DNA from: Mycolicibacterium chubuense NBB4
GTDB taxonomy: Bacteria > Actinomycetota > Actinomycetes > Mycobacteriales > Mycobacteriaceae
NCBI RefSeq assembly: GCF_000266905.1
Contig: NC_018027.1
Coordinates: 3,348,001 to 3,412,000 of the forward strand
Reading direction: 5' to 3'
DNA: 64,000 nt
Shown: positions 39,118 to 48,259 of the stretch, one piece after another
Numbering within the stretch: position 1 is the first letter of the stretch
Layout of the letters: every line of letters begins with the position of its first letter
The notes under the pieces: model-generated
Databases searched by the model: none
Told to the model about the DNA's origin: nothing
The model's input: the letters and a program-made list of their open reading frames with translations, nothing else
Translations under genes and position numbers: made by a program

Positions 39118-39897
39118 TCAGGCGAAGTCCGGTGTGCGCTTGGCCAGGAACGCGTCGACGCCTTCCCGGCCGTCGGCGGATTCCGCGCGGGCGGCGATCA
39201 ACCGGCCCTCGAGTTCCATCTGCTCCTCGAGACCGTTGCCGAAGGTGTGCATCAGCAGGCTCTTGACCCCTCCGTTGGAGCCCGCCGCCGTCGCCGCCAT
39301 CGTCTGAGCGAGTTCGTCGGCGCGCGAGGCGAGTTGGTCGTCGGCGACGACCTCGGTGACCAGTCCCCAGTGCGACGCCAGCTCCGCGGACATCACCCGG
39401 TTGGTGAGCATCAGCTCTTTGGTCTTGGCGATGCCGATCAGTCGCGGCAGGAAGTAGGACGCGCTGCCGTCCGGACTCAGCCCGACCTTGGTGTAGGCCA
39501 TCGTGAACGACGCCGACTCGGCGGCGAGCACCAGATCGCCGGTGACCGCGAGCGAGAAGCCGGCACCGGCGGCGGTGCCGTTGACGGCGGTGATCACCAC
39601 CGCATCCATGCGGGCGAAGGTGGAGATCGCGCGGTGCAGATCGTCGGCGACCGCCTTGATGTGACGTCCTCTGCCGGGTGCGTCCGCGAAGTCCTTCAGA
39701 TCGCCTCCCGCGCAGAAGAACCGCCCGGCACCGGTGATCACGACCACCTTGGTCCCGGGAGTGTCGCAGCGGGCGGCGGCGTCGGCGAGTTCCCGAGTCA
39801 TGGTGTGATTCATGCCGTTTGCCGCCTGGGGACGGTTCAGCGTGATCCGGGCGAGCGCTCCGGCCTGCTCGAAGAGGAGGGTCTGGTATTCAGTCAC
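39118..39897 (-). CDS. Enoyl-CoA hydratase/isomerase family protein
   Basis: A 259-residue crotonase-fold protein: ARITLNRPQAANGMNHTMTREL, ITGAGRFFCAGGDLKDF (oxyanion hole), TAVNGTAAGAGFSLAVTGDLVLAAESASF, YTKVGLSPDGSASYFLPRLIG. The position of the second catalytic glutamate reads Asp-Gly (LSPDG), as in isomerase-like and some non-hydratase members, so exact activity is uncertain. Convergent with panB (7-bp gap) and 24 bp downstream of the acyl-AMP ligase gene, with which it probably forms an operon. Confidence 0.86.
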   Translation of the reverse strand: MTEYQTLLFEQAGALARITLNRPQAANGMNHTMTRELADAAARCDTPGTKVVVITGAGRFFCAGGDLKDFADAPGRGRHIKAVADDLHRAISTFARMDAVVITAVNGTAAGAGFSLAVTGDLVLAAESASFTMAYTKVGLSPDGSASYFLPRLIGIAKTKELMLTNRVMSAELASHWGLVTEVVADDQLASRADELAQTMAATAAGSNGGVKSLLMHTFGNGLEEQMELEGRLIAARAESADGREGVDAFLAKRTPDFA

Positions 39898-39921
39898 AGC
39901 CCGAACTGTAACGTCCTCCGG

Positions 39922-41703
39922 TCAGAGGGCGCCGTCCAGATACCGCGCCCGGCACGCGCTGCGTGCCAATTTGCCGCTGGTGGTCCTCGGAATCGCGCCC
40001 GCCGCAACCAGTTTCACGTCGGCTAACGGCACCGCGTGACGTTTGGAGACCGCCGCGCGGATCACCTCCTGGATCGGCGCGGCATCGGCCCGCCCGGCGC
40101 CCGGCGCGCGTTCGGCGACGACGACGACTTCTTCGCGCCCCTCTCCCGGCACCCCGAACACGGCGGCGAACCCCGTTCGCACCGCCGGGGACGCCTCGGC
40201 CACCGTGGCCTCGATGTCCTGGGGATAGTGATTCCGGCCGTCGACGATGATCAGATCCTTGACCCGCCCGGTGATGTGCAGCTGACCGTCGATGTAGACG
40301 CCGAGATCACCGGTGCGCAGCCACATCGCGCTTTCGGCACTTCCTTCGGCATGACTGCCCCGCTGCAGGCGCGACTGCAGCTTGTTCTGGAACGTCAGCT
40401 CGCTCTCCTCGTGCCGGCCCCAGTATCCGCGGCCGACGTTGTCGCCGTGCAGCCAGATCTCGCCGACCCGGCCGTCTGGCACTTCCGCTTCGGTGCGCGG
40501 GTCGACGATCACCGCCCACTGGCTGCGGGCGACGTGCCCGCAGGAGACCTGGGGCACCGCGTTCGGGTGGTCGGGGCCGACGCGCACCGCACGTCCCATG
40601 CCGAGTTCCGCGCGGTCGAGGTGCACGGCCGTCGGCACGGAGCCCGGCGACGTGGTGGACACGAACAGCGTCGCCTCGGCCATCCCGTAGGACGGCTTGA
40701 TCGCCGACGGGTCGAGCCCGTAGGGCCCGAAGGCCGCGGTGAACTTCTCGACGGACGCCATGCTCACGGGTTCCGAACCGTTGATCAGCCCCGCGACGTT
40801 GCTCAGGTCGAGGGTGTCGCCGGCGGGCGGCAGACCACGCTGGGCGGCCAGCTCGAACGCGAAGTTCGGAGCGGCCGCAAACGTGGGCGTGTCCGAGGCG
40901 CCGAGCTCGCGGATCCACCGGTAGGGCCGGCGGACGAACGCGACCGGCGACATCAACGTGATGTGGCTGCCCACCAGCGCGGGGAACATGATCATCAGCA
41001 GGCCCATGTCGTGGAACAGGGGCAGCCAGCTGACGCTGCGGATGTTCCAGTCGAGACCCACCCCGAGGATCATCTGCACGAGGTTGGTGCAGGCCGAGCG
41101 GTGCGTGATCTCGACGCCCGCGGGTGTGCGCGTGGAGCCCGAGGTGTACTGCAGGTAGGCGATGTCGTCGCTGTCCAGCGGTGCGGGCGCGAAGGTGTCG
41201 CCCACCGCGTCGGGCACGGCGTCGACGGCGATCATGCGCGGCCTGCGGCCCCGCGGGATGTTGCGGAGGAACTCCCCGACCGACTGCGCGGCCGCCGTCG
41301 TCGTCAGGACCACCGTCGGGCGGGCATCGGCCAGCACGGCGTGGAGCCGTTCGGCGTGGCCGGGCAGCTCGGGTGCGAACAGCGGCACCGCGATGGTCCC
41401 CGCCTCGATCGCGGCGAAGAAGCCGACGACGTAGTCCACGCCTTGCGGGGTGAGGATGGCGACGCGGTCACCTCGGTCGGTGACCTGTTGCAACCTCGCG
41501 CCGATGGCCCTCATCCGAACGACGAACTGCGACCACGTCAGTTCCACGGTGCCGTCGTGGTCGAAGTCGAGGTAGCGGTAGGCGGGGTCGTCGCCGTGCT
41601 GCGCGATGTTGCGCTCCATGAAGGAGGTCAGCGTGGTGCCCGCAGGGATCTCGATGTTGCCGTCGCGGTCGAGGTAGTGCTCGAGCCGCATCTCTGGACT
41701 CAT
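39922..41703 (-). CDS. Fatty acyl-AMP ligase (FadD family)
   Basis: A 593-residue adenylate-forming enzyme of the FAAL type. The ATP loop is LQYTSGSTRTPAGVEITH (note TRTPAG in place of the usual TGxPKG), with PLFHDMGLLM, GSEPVSMASVEKF, KPSYGMAEATLFVS, LRTGDLGVYIDGQLHITGRVKDLIIVDGRNHYPQDIE and PRTTSGKLAR following. FAALs activate fatty acids as acyl-AMP for loading onto carrier proteins of polyketide synthases rather than onto CoA. No PKS or free carrier protein gene is adjacent. Second FAAL-type enzyme of the window; the other is at 58.9-61.6 kb. Confidence 0.9.
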   Translation of the reverse strand: MSPEMRLEHYLDRDGNIEIPAGTTLTSFMERNIAQHGDDPAYRYLDFDHDGTVELTWSQFVVRMRAIGARLQQVTDRGDRVAILTPQGVDYVVGFFAAIEAGTIAVPLFAPELPGHAERLHAVLADARPTVVLTTTAAAQSVGEFLRNIPRGRRPRMIAVDAVPDAVGDTFAPAPLDSDDIAYLQYTSGSTRTPAGVEITHRSACTNLVQMILGVGLDWNIRSVSWLPLFHDMGLLMIMFPALVGSHITLMSPVAFVRRPYRWIRELGASDTPTFAAAPNFAFELAAQRGLPPAGDTLDLSNVAGLINGSEPVSMASVEKFTAAFGPYGLDPSAIKPSYGMAEATLFVSTTSPGSVPTAVHLDRAELGMGRAVRVGPDHPNAVPQVSCGHVARSQWAVIVDPRTEAEVPDGRVGEIWLHGDNVGRGYWGRHEESELTFQNKLQSRLQRGSHAEGSAESAMWLRTGDLGVYIDGQLHITGRVKDLIIVDGRNHYPQDIEATVAEASPAVRTGFAAVFGVPGEGREEVVVVAERAPGAGRADAAPIQEVIRAAVSKRHAVPLADVKLVAAGAIPRTTSGKLARSACRARYLDGAL

Positions 41704-41855
41704 AAGAGCATTCTAAGAGTGGCGCGGGGGAATCCGAGGCGACCCGCCTGCGGGTTGGAAACGCGTTGATATCAATCAGGTCACGGACTTTGGGCTGACG
41801 GTTCATCTCGATATGGCAGTCTTGGGTCCCCGAACACGCCGAGATGAAGGTGACC

Positions 41856-43346
41856 ATGGCCGCCAAATCGCCCGAAACCTCCAGGTACACGGAGATGGAG
41901 CGCAAGTTCGACGTGGTGGAGTCCACCGTCACGCCGTCGTTCGACGGCCTCTCGTCCGTCGCCCGGGTCGAGCGTCCGCCGTCACAATCGCTCGACGCTG
42001 TCTACTTCGACACACCCGAGGGCGACCTGTCGCGGCACCGAATCACCCTGCGCCGCCGCACCGGTGGGACCGACGCGGGCTGGCATGTGAAGCTGCCCGC
42101 AGGCCCCGACACCCGCACCGAGGTGCGGGCTCCACTGGACGACGGCGAGGCCGAACAGCCCGAGGTACCGGACGCCGTCCGCGACGTCGTCCTCGCGATC
42201 GTGCGCGATCGGCCGCTGGCGCCGGTGGCCCGAATCAGCACCACCAGGGCGATCGAGCTGCTCTACGGGCCCGACGGTTCGCTCGTCGCCGAGTTCTGCG
42301 ACGACCAGGTGACGGCGCGCGCCGAGGGCGGCGACGAGCAGCGTTGGCGCGAATGGGAATTGGAGCTGGCGCCCGGTGCCGATCCCGGTCTCCTGGACCG
42401 GCTCGCCAACCGGCTCCTCGACGCCGGCGCCCGTCCCGCCGGGCACGGCTCGAAGCTGGGCCGGGTGCTGTCGCAGCCGAAGAAGGAGAAGGCTTCGGCG
42501 CCAGCCGATCCGGTTCATCGCGCGGTCACCGAGTACATCGGTGAACTGATCGAGTGGGACCGCGCAGTCCGCTCGGACGCCGACGACTCGGTCCATCAGA
42601 TGCGGGTGACGACGCGCAAGATCCGCAGCCTGCTGCAGTCCTCGGAAGCCGTGTTCGGCATCTCCGACGACGCGTGGATCCTCGAGGAGTTGCGCGAGCT
42701 GGCCGGCGTGCTGGGCGTGGCGCGGGACGCCGAGGTGCTCGCCGAGCGGTACGAGCGGGCGCTCGACGAGCTGCCCGGCGAGCACGTGCGCGGCCCGATC
42801 CGCGACCGGCTGGTCGAGGGGGCCAGGAAGCGCTACCGGACCGGATGGCGCCGCTCGCTGACGGCGATGCGATCGCAGCGGTACTTCCGGCTGCTCGACG
42901 CGCTGGAGGCGTTGGCCGCCGCCGAGCCTCCGCCACCGGCGCCTGGTGAGGATCGGGCCGGCGTGACGATCGACTCGGCCTACAAGCGGGTCCGCAAGGC
43001 CGCCAAGGCCGCACGGCGCGCCGCCGACGGTGGTGAGGCCGACGTCGACGAAGCTCTGCACAAGATCCGCAAGCGCGCCAAGCGACTGCGGTACACGGCC
43101 GCCGCCACCGGTAAGGGCAAGGTGGCCGAGCGCGCGAAGTCGATCCAGACACTGCTCGGCGATCACCAGGACAGCGTGGTGAGCCGCGCGCATCTGAGCC
43201 GGCAGGCCGAATCGGCCCACGCCGCCGGAGAGGACACCTTCACCTACGGGTTGCTGTATCAGCAGGAGAGCGATCTGGCTCAGCGCTGCGAGGAGCAGCT
43301 CGAGGCAGCCCTGAAGAAGCTCCAGCGGGCGGTGCGCAGAGCCTGA
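41856..43346 (+). CDS. CYTH-CHAD domain protein (Rv2226-like)
   Basis: A 496-residue protein with an N-terminal CYTH domain (residues about 8-205, EMERKFDVVE motif, LRRRTGGTDAGWHVKLPAG) and a C-terminal CHAD domain (about 220-490) rich in conserved His/Lys/Arg: DDSVHQMRVTTRKIRSLLQS and VDEALHKIRKRAKRLRYTAA. CYTH domains act on triphosphates; CHAD domains bind polyphosphate. A role in polyphosphate or nucleotide metabolism is inferred. ATG 41856 is preceded by GAAGG; ATG 41844 is an alternative. rnpB lies immediately downstream on the opposite strand. Confidence 0.9.
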   Translation: MAAKSPETSRYTEMERKFDVVESTVTPSFDGLSSVARVERPPSQSLDAVYFDTPEGDLSRHRITLRRRTGGTDAGWHVKLPAGPDTRTEVRAPLDDGEAEQPEVPDAVRDVVLAIVRDRPLAPVARISTTRAIELLYGPDGSLVAEFCDDQVTARAEGGDEQRWREWELELAPGADPGLLDRLANRLLDAGARPAGHGSKLGRVLSQPKKEKASAPADPVHRAVTEYIGELIEWDRAVRSDADDSVHQMRVTTRKIRSLLQSSEAVFGISDDAWILEELRELAGVLGVARDAEVLAERYERALDELPGEHVRGPIRDRLVEGARKRYRTGWRRSLTAMRSQRYFRLLDALEALAAAEPPPPAPGEDRAGVTIDSAYKRVRKAAKAARRAADGGEADVDEALHKIRKRAKRLRYTAAATGKGKVAERAKSIQTLLGDHQDSVVSRAHLSRQAESAHAAGEDTFTYGLLYQQESDLAQRCEEQLEAALKKLQRAVRRA

Positions 43347-43355
43347 CGGCACGAA

Positions 43356-43796
<441 letters not shown>

Positions 43797-43869
43797 TAAC
43801 AACGTACTGGTTGGCGCGGCGATTCCGGTAACGAATGCGCGCCGTCGCCGCCGGTCCATACTGGTGGCC

Positions 43870-44310
43870 ATGACGCAGGCTCCGCCGGCCCGCTATCTGA
43901 TGCGCGCCAAGGATCTGGTCGACGCCCGGTATGCCGAGCCGATCACGGTCGACGACCTGGCCGCCGCCGCCGGACTGTCGCGGGCACACTTCAGCCGGAT
44001 GTTCACCCGGACGTTCGGGGAATCGCCGCGGGCCTATCTGCAGACCCGGCGGCTGGAACGGGCAGCGTCGCTGCTGCGCCACACCGAAAGGCCGGTGGCC
44101 GAGATCTGCATGATGGTGGGCCTGACCAGTGTCGGCTCCTTCACGACGAGCTTCGCCCGCGTCTACGGACTGTCCCCGGCCGCCTACCGCGCGTCGATGC
44201 CCCCGGCGGCCGTTCACGCCCGGATCCCGAGCTGCATCCTCCGCCGCGACACACGGCCCCGCGCGGACAGCCGCAGCCCGAAGACAGCACACGGGGAGAA
44301 GACGGGCTGA
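43870..44310 (+). CDS. AraC-family transcriptional regulator (DNA-binding domain only)
   Basis: A 146-residue regulator made of the double helix-turn-helix of AraC proteins: ITVDDLAAAAGLSRAHFSRMFTRTFGESPRAYLQTRRLERA and PVAEICMMVGLTSVGSFTTSFARVYGLSPAAYRA. No effector domain precedes it, and a 40-residue basic tail follows. Small AraC regulators next to a VOC gene often control it. The VOC gene starts 25 bp later, so they are likely an operon. Confidence 0.88.
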   Translation: MTQAPPARYLMRAKDLVDARYAEPITVDDLAAAAGLSRAHFSRMFTRTFGESPRAYLQTRRLERAASLLRHTERPVAEICMMVGLTSVGSFTTSFARVYGLSPAAYRASMPPAAVHARIPSCILRRDTRPRADSRSPKTAHGEKTG

Positions 44311-44335
44311 CGGCGCCGACCGTAGCGTCGAGGCC

Positions 44336-44764
44336 ATGATCAGGATCGCAAGCGTGCACCTGTGGGTGCACGACCAGGACGTCGCGTTGAAGTACTGGAC
44401 CGAGAAGATCGGCATGGAAGTCCGCCAGGATGTTTCGTTGCCCGATATCGAGGGCCTGTTCCGCTGGCTCACGGTCGGACCCCCTGGCCAGGACGACGTC
44501 TCGATCGTCTTGATGGCCGTGCCCGGCGAGCCCGTGATGGACGGGCCCACTCGCGAACAGGTCCTCGACCTCACCGCGAAGGGCTTCGCCGGCACGGTCT
44601 TCCTGACCACCGACGATTGCCGCGCCAGCTACGAGGAACTCAAGGCCCGCGGCGTCGAGTTCACCGAAGAGCCCCACGAGATGCCCTACGGCATCGACTG
44701 CGGCTTCCGCGACCCGTCCGGCAACAGCGTCCGGCTCACGCAGCTGGCCCAAGTCCCCTCTTAG
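44336..44764 (+). CDS. VOC-family protein (glyoxalase/bleomycin-resistance fold)
   Basis: A 142-residue vicinal-oxygen-chelate protein: IASVHLWVHDQDVALKYWTEKIGMEV, FLTTDDCRASYEELKARGVEFTEEPHEMPYGIDCGFRDPSGNSVRL. The two beta-alpha-beta-beta-beta modules are both present. Substrate unknown; similar proteins are dioxygenases, glyoxalases or binding proteins. Paired with the AraC gene. Its last 4 bp overlap the convergent HNH gene. Confidence 0.87.
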   Translation: MIRIASVHLWVHDQDVALKYWTEKIGMEVRQDVSLPDIEGLFRWLTVGPPGQDDVSIVLMAVPGEPVMDGPTREQVLDLTAKGFAGTVFLTTDDCRASYEELKARGVEFTEEPHEMPYGIDCGFRDPSGNSVRLTQLAQVPS

Positions 44765-46053
44765 GCGGCGTGTTTGAGGGCGACCATGTCGATGCTGACG
44801 GGTCGGTCGGTGTGGTGCACCCATTGTCGGACCGGTGGTCCGGGCAGTGGTGGTGCGGTGGAGTGGTAGACCGCGCCGGTGGGGGTGCGGAATGCGGCGG
44901 TGTGGCGGCCGTGGTGTTCGGTGGTGGTGACCGTCCAGCCGGGAGCTTCTTTGGCGTAGTTGCACGCTGCGCAGGCACCGAGCCCGTTGAGCGCGCTGGT
45001 CGGCCCGCCGTCGCGGTGGGGCCTGGCGTGGTCGTGGTGGCGGATCGGGGCGTTGCAGTACGGCGTGCGACAGGTCTGGTCGCGCAGCCCGAGGAACGCC
45101 GCCAACCCTGTCGGGAAGAGCCGGGCTTTCGACTCCAGCGCCACCAACTGCCCACTCGTGGGGTGCCGGTAGAGCCGGCGCAGGGTGGCTTTGGCGTTCT
45201 GGTCGGCGACCGCCTCGGACACCAGATGCCGGGCGACCGCGGCGGGGACGGGACCGTAGCCCGCGGCCCAGCCGGGGCAGTCGTCGCCCCCGAACAGCGT
45301 GGTGTCGGCCAGCACCAGATTCAGCGCCACCGGAACCGGCGCCTCCGCGGGGCGCCCGGTCACCCGCTCATAGAGGGTGTCGGCCATGATCTGCCCGCGA
45401 CCACGCCCATCCCCGGTCAGGTCGGCCTGGCGTTTGAGCGCGGCGTACACCCCGATGCCCTGCGCCAGCGGCATGAGCGCGGTGACATAGACCATGCCCT
45501 CCGGGGCGGGACGGGTCCACACACACCGGTCCCCGACCGCCTTGGCGTTGCGTTCCACCACCGCCGCGACGTCCAGGCGGGCGGTGATCTTCTTGGCCTC
45601 GGCCTCCACCCGGGCATTGCCCCAGCCCGCCAGCTCGGTGGTGTCGGCACACAACTCGGCGTCGAGCTCGCGGCGATGCCCCACACTCAGACACGCCGAC
45701 GCCTTGACGATCAAGCTAGCCCGGTACTCCGAGAGCACCCCGGCCTCCAGTGCGGCCAGGGTGTGGGGCATCTCGTGCACCAGCGCCTGCGCGACGCCGA
45801 GGTGGGTGTTCCCGCACACCGGGGCATCGCGGCGGGCCAACGCCACCTCCGAGGCCAGCCCGCGCCCGCGCTTGGCCGCCGGTATCCCGGCAGCGGCCTC
45901 GGCGGCGCGTCGCTTGGCCGCCCACAACGCCGTCGCCCGCGCCTGGGCGGCGGCCGCAACAGATTTCAGCCGTTCACAACGCTCGACGACATCACGCAAC
46001 TCAGCCTCCGAGGCACCGTCATCGACGTCGAAATCGAACACCTGTGCGAACAC
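44761..46053 (-). CDS. DUF222-HNH endonuclease, 13E12-repeat family
   Basis: A 430-residue protein with an N-terminal DUF222 region (about 1-290, helical, KKITARLDVAAVVERNAKAVGDRCVW) and a C-terminal HNH nuclease: CRTPYCNAPIRHHDHARPHRDGGPTSALNG-LGACAACNYAKE, with the paired CxxC zinc ligands and the DH...N...H core. These multi-copy genes (REP13E12 in M. tuberculosis) behave like mobile elements or phage targets. GTG 46053 was chosen; a TTG at 46083 would add ten residues. No flanking repeats were recognised. Confidence 0.87.
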   Translation of the reverse strand: MFAQVFDFDVDDGASEAELRDVVERCERLKSVAAAAQARATALWAAKRRAAEAAAGIPAAKRGRGLASEVALARRDAPVCGNTHLGVAQALVHEMPHTLAALEAGVLSEYRASLIVKASACLSVGHRRELDAELCADTTELAGWGNARVEAEAKKITARLDVAAVVERNAKAVGDRCVWTRPAPEGMVYVTALMPLAQGIGVYAALKRQADLTGDGRGRGQIMADTLYERVTGRPAEAPVPVALNLVLADTTLFGGDDCPGWAAGYGPVPAAVARHLVSEAVADQNAKATLRRLYRHPTSGQLVALESKARLFPTGLAAFLGLRDQTCRTPYCNAPIRHHDHARPHRDGGPTSALNGLGACAACNYAKEAPGWTVTTTEHHGRHTAAFRTPTGAVYHSTAPPLPGPPVRQWVHHTDRPVSIDMVALKHAA

Positions 46054-46090
46054 ACCAACGACGCTACCCCGACCCGCTGACAAGTCGCCG

Positions 46091-46714
46091 CTAGGCTGCT
46101 GACCTGCGCAGAACGATCAGATTGTCGAGCAACACACCTCGCTGCCCGTCCGGGCCCACCGCGTCGCGTTCGGCCGACCCGACACGCACCCGCTCCCACG
46201 GCCCCTCGAGCGGGATGGTTGCGAGCACCTCGTCGACGCTGGGAAACACGTGATCGTGAATGTGCTGGGCCCATGGCGGCGCAGCGCCGTGGTCGACGAC
46301 CAGCAGCGTCCCGCCGGGTGCGACGGCACGGGCCGCGGCGGCGAATATCCGCTCGCGGTCGAGGTGCACCAGCGACTGCAGGAACTGCGCCGACACCAGA
46401 TCGAAGGATCCTTCCGGGAACTGCTCGGACAAATTCATCTGCAGGAACTCCACGCGCTCGGACAGACCCCGGCGTGCCGCCTCGGCGGCCGCCCGGGCGA
46501 GCGCGGTGTCGGAGATGTCGACGCCGACCACCTGCCAGCCGTGTTCGGCCAGCCACACGGAGTCGCCTCCTTCACCGCAGCCCAGATCGAGCGCCCGTCC
46601 GGGGCGCAGCGTCCCGGCGATCTCCGCGAGCCAGTGGTTGACCCGTCCGCTCCAGATCCGGTCCCGCTCGGCGTACCGGTCTTCCCAGTGCTTCTTCACG
46701 TCAGATGTCGTCAT
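46091..46714 (-). CDS. SAM-dependent methyltransferase (TehB/UbiE-like)
   Basis: A 207-residue class I methyltransferase: ALDLGCGEGGDSVWLAEHGWQVVGVDIS is motif I, with FDLVSAQFLQSL and APGGTLLVVDHG further on. A TehB-like thiopurine- or metalloid-type role is possible but not shown. ATG 46714 has GGAGAGG upstream and overlaps the flavoprotein stop (ATGA), so it is the second gene of a coupled pair. Confidence 0.87.
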   Translation of the reverse strand: MTTSDVKKHWEDRYAERDRIWSGRVNHWLAEIAGTLRPGRALDLGCGEGGDSVWLAEHGWQVVGVDISDTALARAAAEAARRGLSERVEFLQMNLSEQFPEGSFDLVSAQFLQSLVHLDRERIFAAAARAVAPGGTLLVVDHGAAPPWAQHIHDHVFPSVDEVLATIPLEGPWERVRVGSAERDAVGPDGQRGVLLDNLIVLRRSAA

Positions 46715-47628
46715 CGCCTCTCCTCCATCGAACTCGCCACCACCGAGGTTGCCGCCGCAGAGCCCGCGGCGATCGCCGACGCCACCTGGGGCATCTGCGC
46801 ACAGATGTCGCCGGCGGCGAACACGCCGGGCACCGAGGTACGGTACATCGCATCCACCTCGACTGCCTCCGGCGAAACCGGACCCGCCGCAACGAATTGC
46901 ACTCCGAGCTGCGCGGCGAGGCCGCTTCGCTGCCGTAGCGTCGCAGCCACGAGCAGTCCGCGCCGTGGACACCGCGACCCGTCGGCGAAGACGACCGCGT
47001 CCAACTCCCCGTCGCTCGACTCCAGCGCCGTCACCGCACGCTCGTCCACCGCGATCCCTGCCGCGGTCAGGCGTCCGCGGTCGCCGGCCGCGAACTCCGC
47101 GGGTCCGTCGGTGAGCACCACGACATCGTCACTCCATCCGCTGAGCAGCAGCGCCATGTGCACGGCCCGCTCCCCGCGCGCAAGCACCGCAAGCGGCCGG
47201 TCGCGAACCTCCCAGCCGTGGCAGAACGGACACGCGAACACCGAGCGTCCCCACAGGGCGTCCAGCCCGGGTACCGCAGGCAAGTCGTAGCGCATGCCGG
47301 TCGCCAGCAGGATCCGTCGAGTGACTTCCCTGTCGCCACCGGCGAATCCGAGGGTGAATCCCCCTTCGTGCGGCGTCGCGGAGGTGATCTCGCCCTGTCT
47401 TGAGTCGACCGACGGGTAGCGGGTCAGTTCAGCGCGGCCCTGTGCATACAACTGCGCCGGGGCGGCTCCGTCGAATCCGAGCAGTCCGCCGATTCCGTGC
47501 GCGGCGAGGTTGCTCTGCTCACCGGCGTCCACGACCAGAGTGCGCCGCCGGGCCCGTCCGAGTACGAGTGCTGCGCTGAGTCCGGCGGCTCCCCCACCCA
47601 CCACGACGCAGTCCCACTGTGTGTCCAT
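46711..47628 (-). CDS. Thioredoxin-reductase-like FAD/NAD(P) oxidoreductase
   Basis: A 305-residue two-dinucleotide flavoprotein. FAD motif CVVVGGGAAGLSAALVLG, LLATGMRYDLP, a redox pair in ACPFCHGWE, and VPGVFAAGDICAQMPQVASAIAAGSAAA at the end. The second (NADPH) glycine motif is degenerate (LARGERAVHMALL instead of GGGxxAxE), so the electron donor may differ from true TrxB. Probably a thiol or small-molecule reductase. Divergent from the XRE-cupin gene across 46 bp that hold a palindrome over the regulator's start. Confidence 0.87.
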   Translation of the reverse strand: MDTQWDCVVVGGGAAGLSAALVLGRARRRTLVVDAGEQSNLAAHGIGGLLGFDGAAPAQLYAQGRAELTRYPSVDSRQGEITSATPHEGGFTLGFAGGDREVTRRILLATGMRYDLPAVPGLDALWGRSVFACPFCHGWEVRDRPLAVLARGERAVHMALLLSGWSDDVVVLTDGPAEFAAGDRGRLTAAGIAVDERAVTALESSDGELDAVVFADGSRCPRRGLLVAATLRQRSGLAAQLGVQFVAAGPVSPEAVEVDAMYRTSVPGVFAAGDICAQMPQVASAIAAGSAAATSVVASSMEERR

Positions 47629-47668
47629 GCTACGACCTTGCCCCGGGACGCAGCAGATGCCAAGCTCT

Positions 47669-47685
47669 TTTGCCATGCAGGCAAA
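47669..47685. promoter_or_regulatory. Palindrome TTTGCC-N5-GGCAAA at the XRE-cupin start
   Basis: TTTGCC (47669-47674), ATGCA, GGCAAA (47680-47685) is a perfect 6-bp inverted repeat that covers the ATG of the XRE-cupin gene and sits 41-57 bp upstream of the divergent flavoprotein start. A likely autoregulatory operator; the palindrome is seen, binding is inferred. Confidence 0.55.
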
Positions 47686-48259
47686 TGACGACGACGGCGT
47701 CGACACTCTCGTGCGGCGCCGGCTCCGAGAGCTGAGGCTGCAACGCGGGATGACGCTGGAGGACGTCGCCACACGATCCAACATCGACGTCTCGACGTTG
47801 AGTCGGCTGGAGTCCGGCAAACGGCGCTTGGCGCTCGACCATCTCCCCCGCCTCGCCGGCGCCTTGTCGGTCAGCACCGACGAGTTGCTGCGCAGTCCCG
47901 ACGTCGAGGACCCGCGGGTGCGCGGCGCGTCGCACACCCGCAACCAGATCACGTTCTGGCCGCTGACCGGGCAGGGTCCGGCCGGCGGGCTACACGCCTA
48001 CAAGGTCCGCATCAGCGCCCGCCGGCGCACACCACCGCCGGAGCTGCCGATCCACGAGGGGCATGACTGGATGTACGTCCTGTCCGGCCACATGCGGCTC
48101 CTGCTGGGCGACCGCGATTTCACGATCAAACCCGGTGAGGCCGTGGACTTCTCGACCTGGACCCCGCACTGGTTCGGCGTGGTGGACGGTCCGGTGGAGG
48201 CCATCGCGCTGTTCGGCCTACACGGCGAACGGGTGCACCTGCACACCGATCACAAGTAG
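47675..48259 (+). CDS. XRE-family regulator with C-terminal cupin domain
   Basis: A 194-residue HTH-cupin repressor. Residues 12-70 form the XRE helix-turn-helix (LRLQRGMTLEDVATRSNIDVSTLSRLESGKRRLALDHL split around the recognition helix), and residues about 100-190 form the cupin with IHEGHDWMYVLSGHMRLLLGDRDFTIKPGEAVDFSTWTPHWFG. Such proteins usually sense a small molecule and control the adjacent metabolic genes, here the divergent flavoprotein-methyltransferase pair. Its 3' end overlaps the convergent RNase H gene by 10 bp. Confidence 0.88.
   Translation: MQANDDDGVDTLVRRRLRELRLQRGMTLEDVATRSNIDVSTLSRLESGKRRLALDHLPRLAGALSVSTDELLRSPDVEDPRVRGASHTRNQITFWPLTGQGPAGGLHAYKVRISARRRTPPPELPIHEGHDWMYVLSGHMRLLLGDRDFTIKPGEAVDFSTWTPHWFGVVDGPVEAIALFGLHGERVHLHTDHK

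Noticed and set aside
39922..41703. A polyketide synthase locus around the acyl-AMP ligase
   Set aside because: The neighbours are an enoyl-CoA hydratase, panB and CYTH-CHAD; no PKS or free carrier protein is in the window outside the 59-61 kb fusion.
44761..46083. The 13E12-type HNH gene as part of an intact insertion sequence
   Set aside because: No terminal inverted repeats, target duplication or second transposition gene could be recognised around it.
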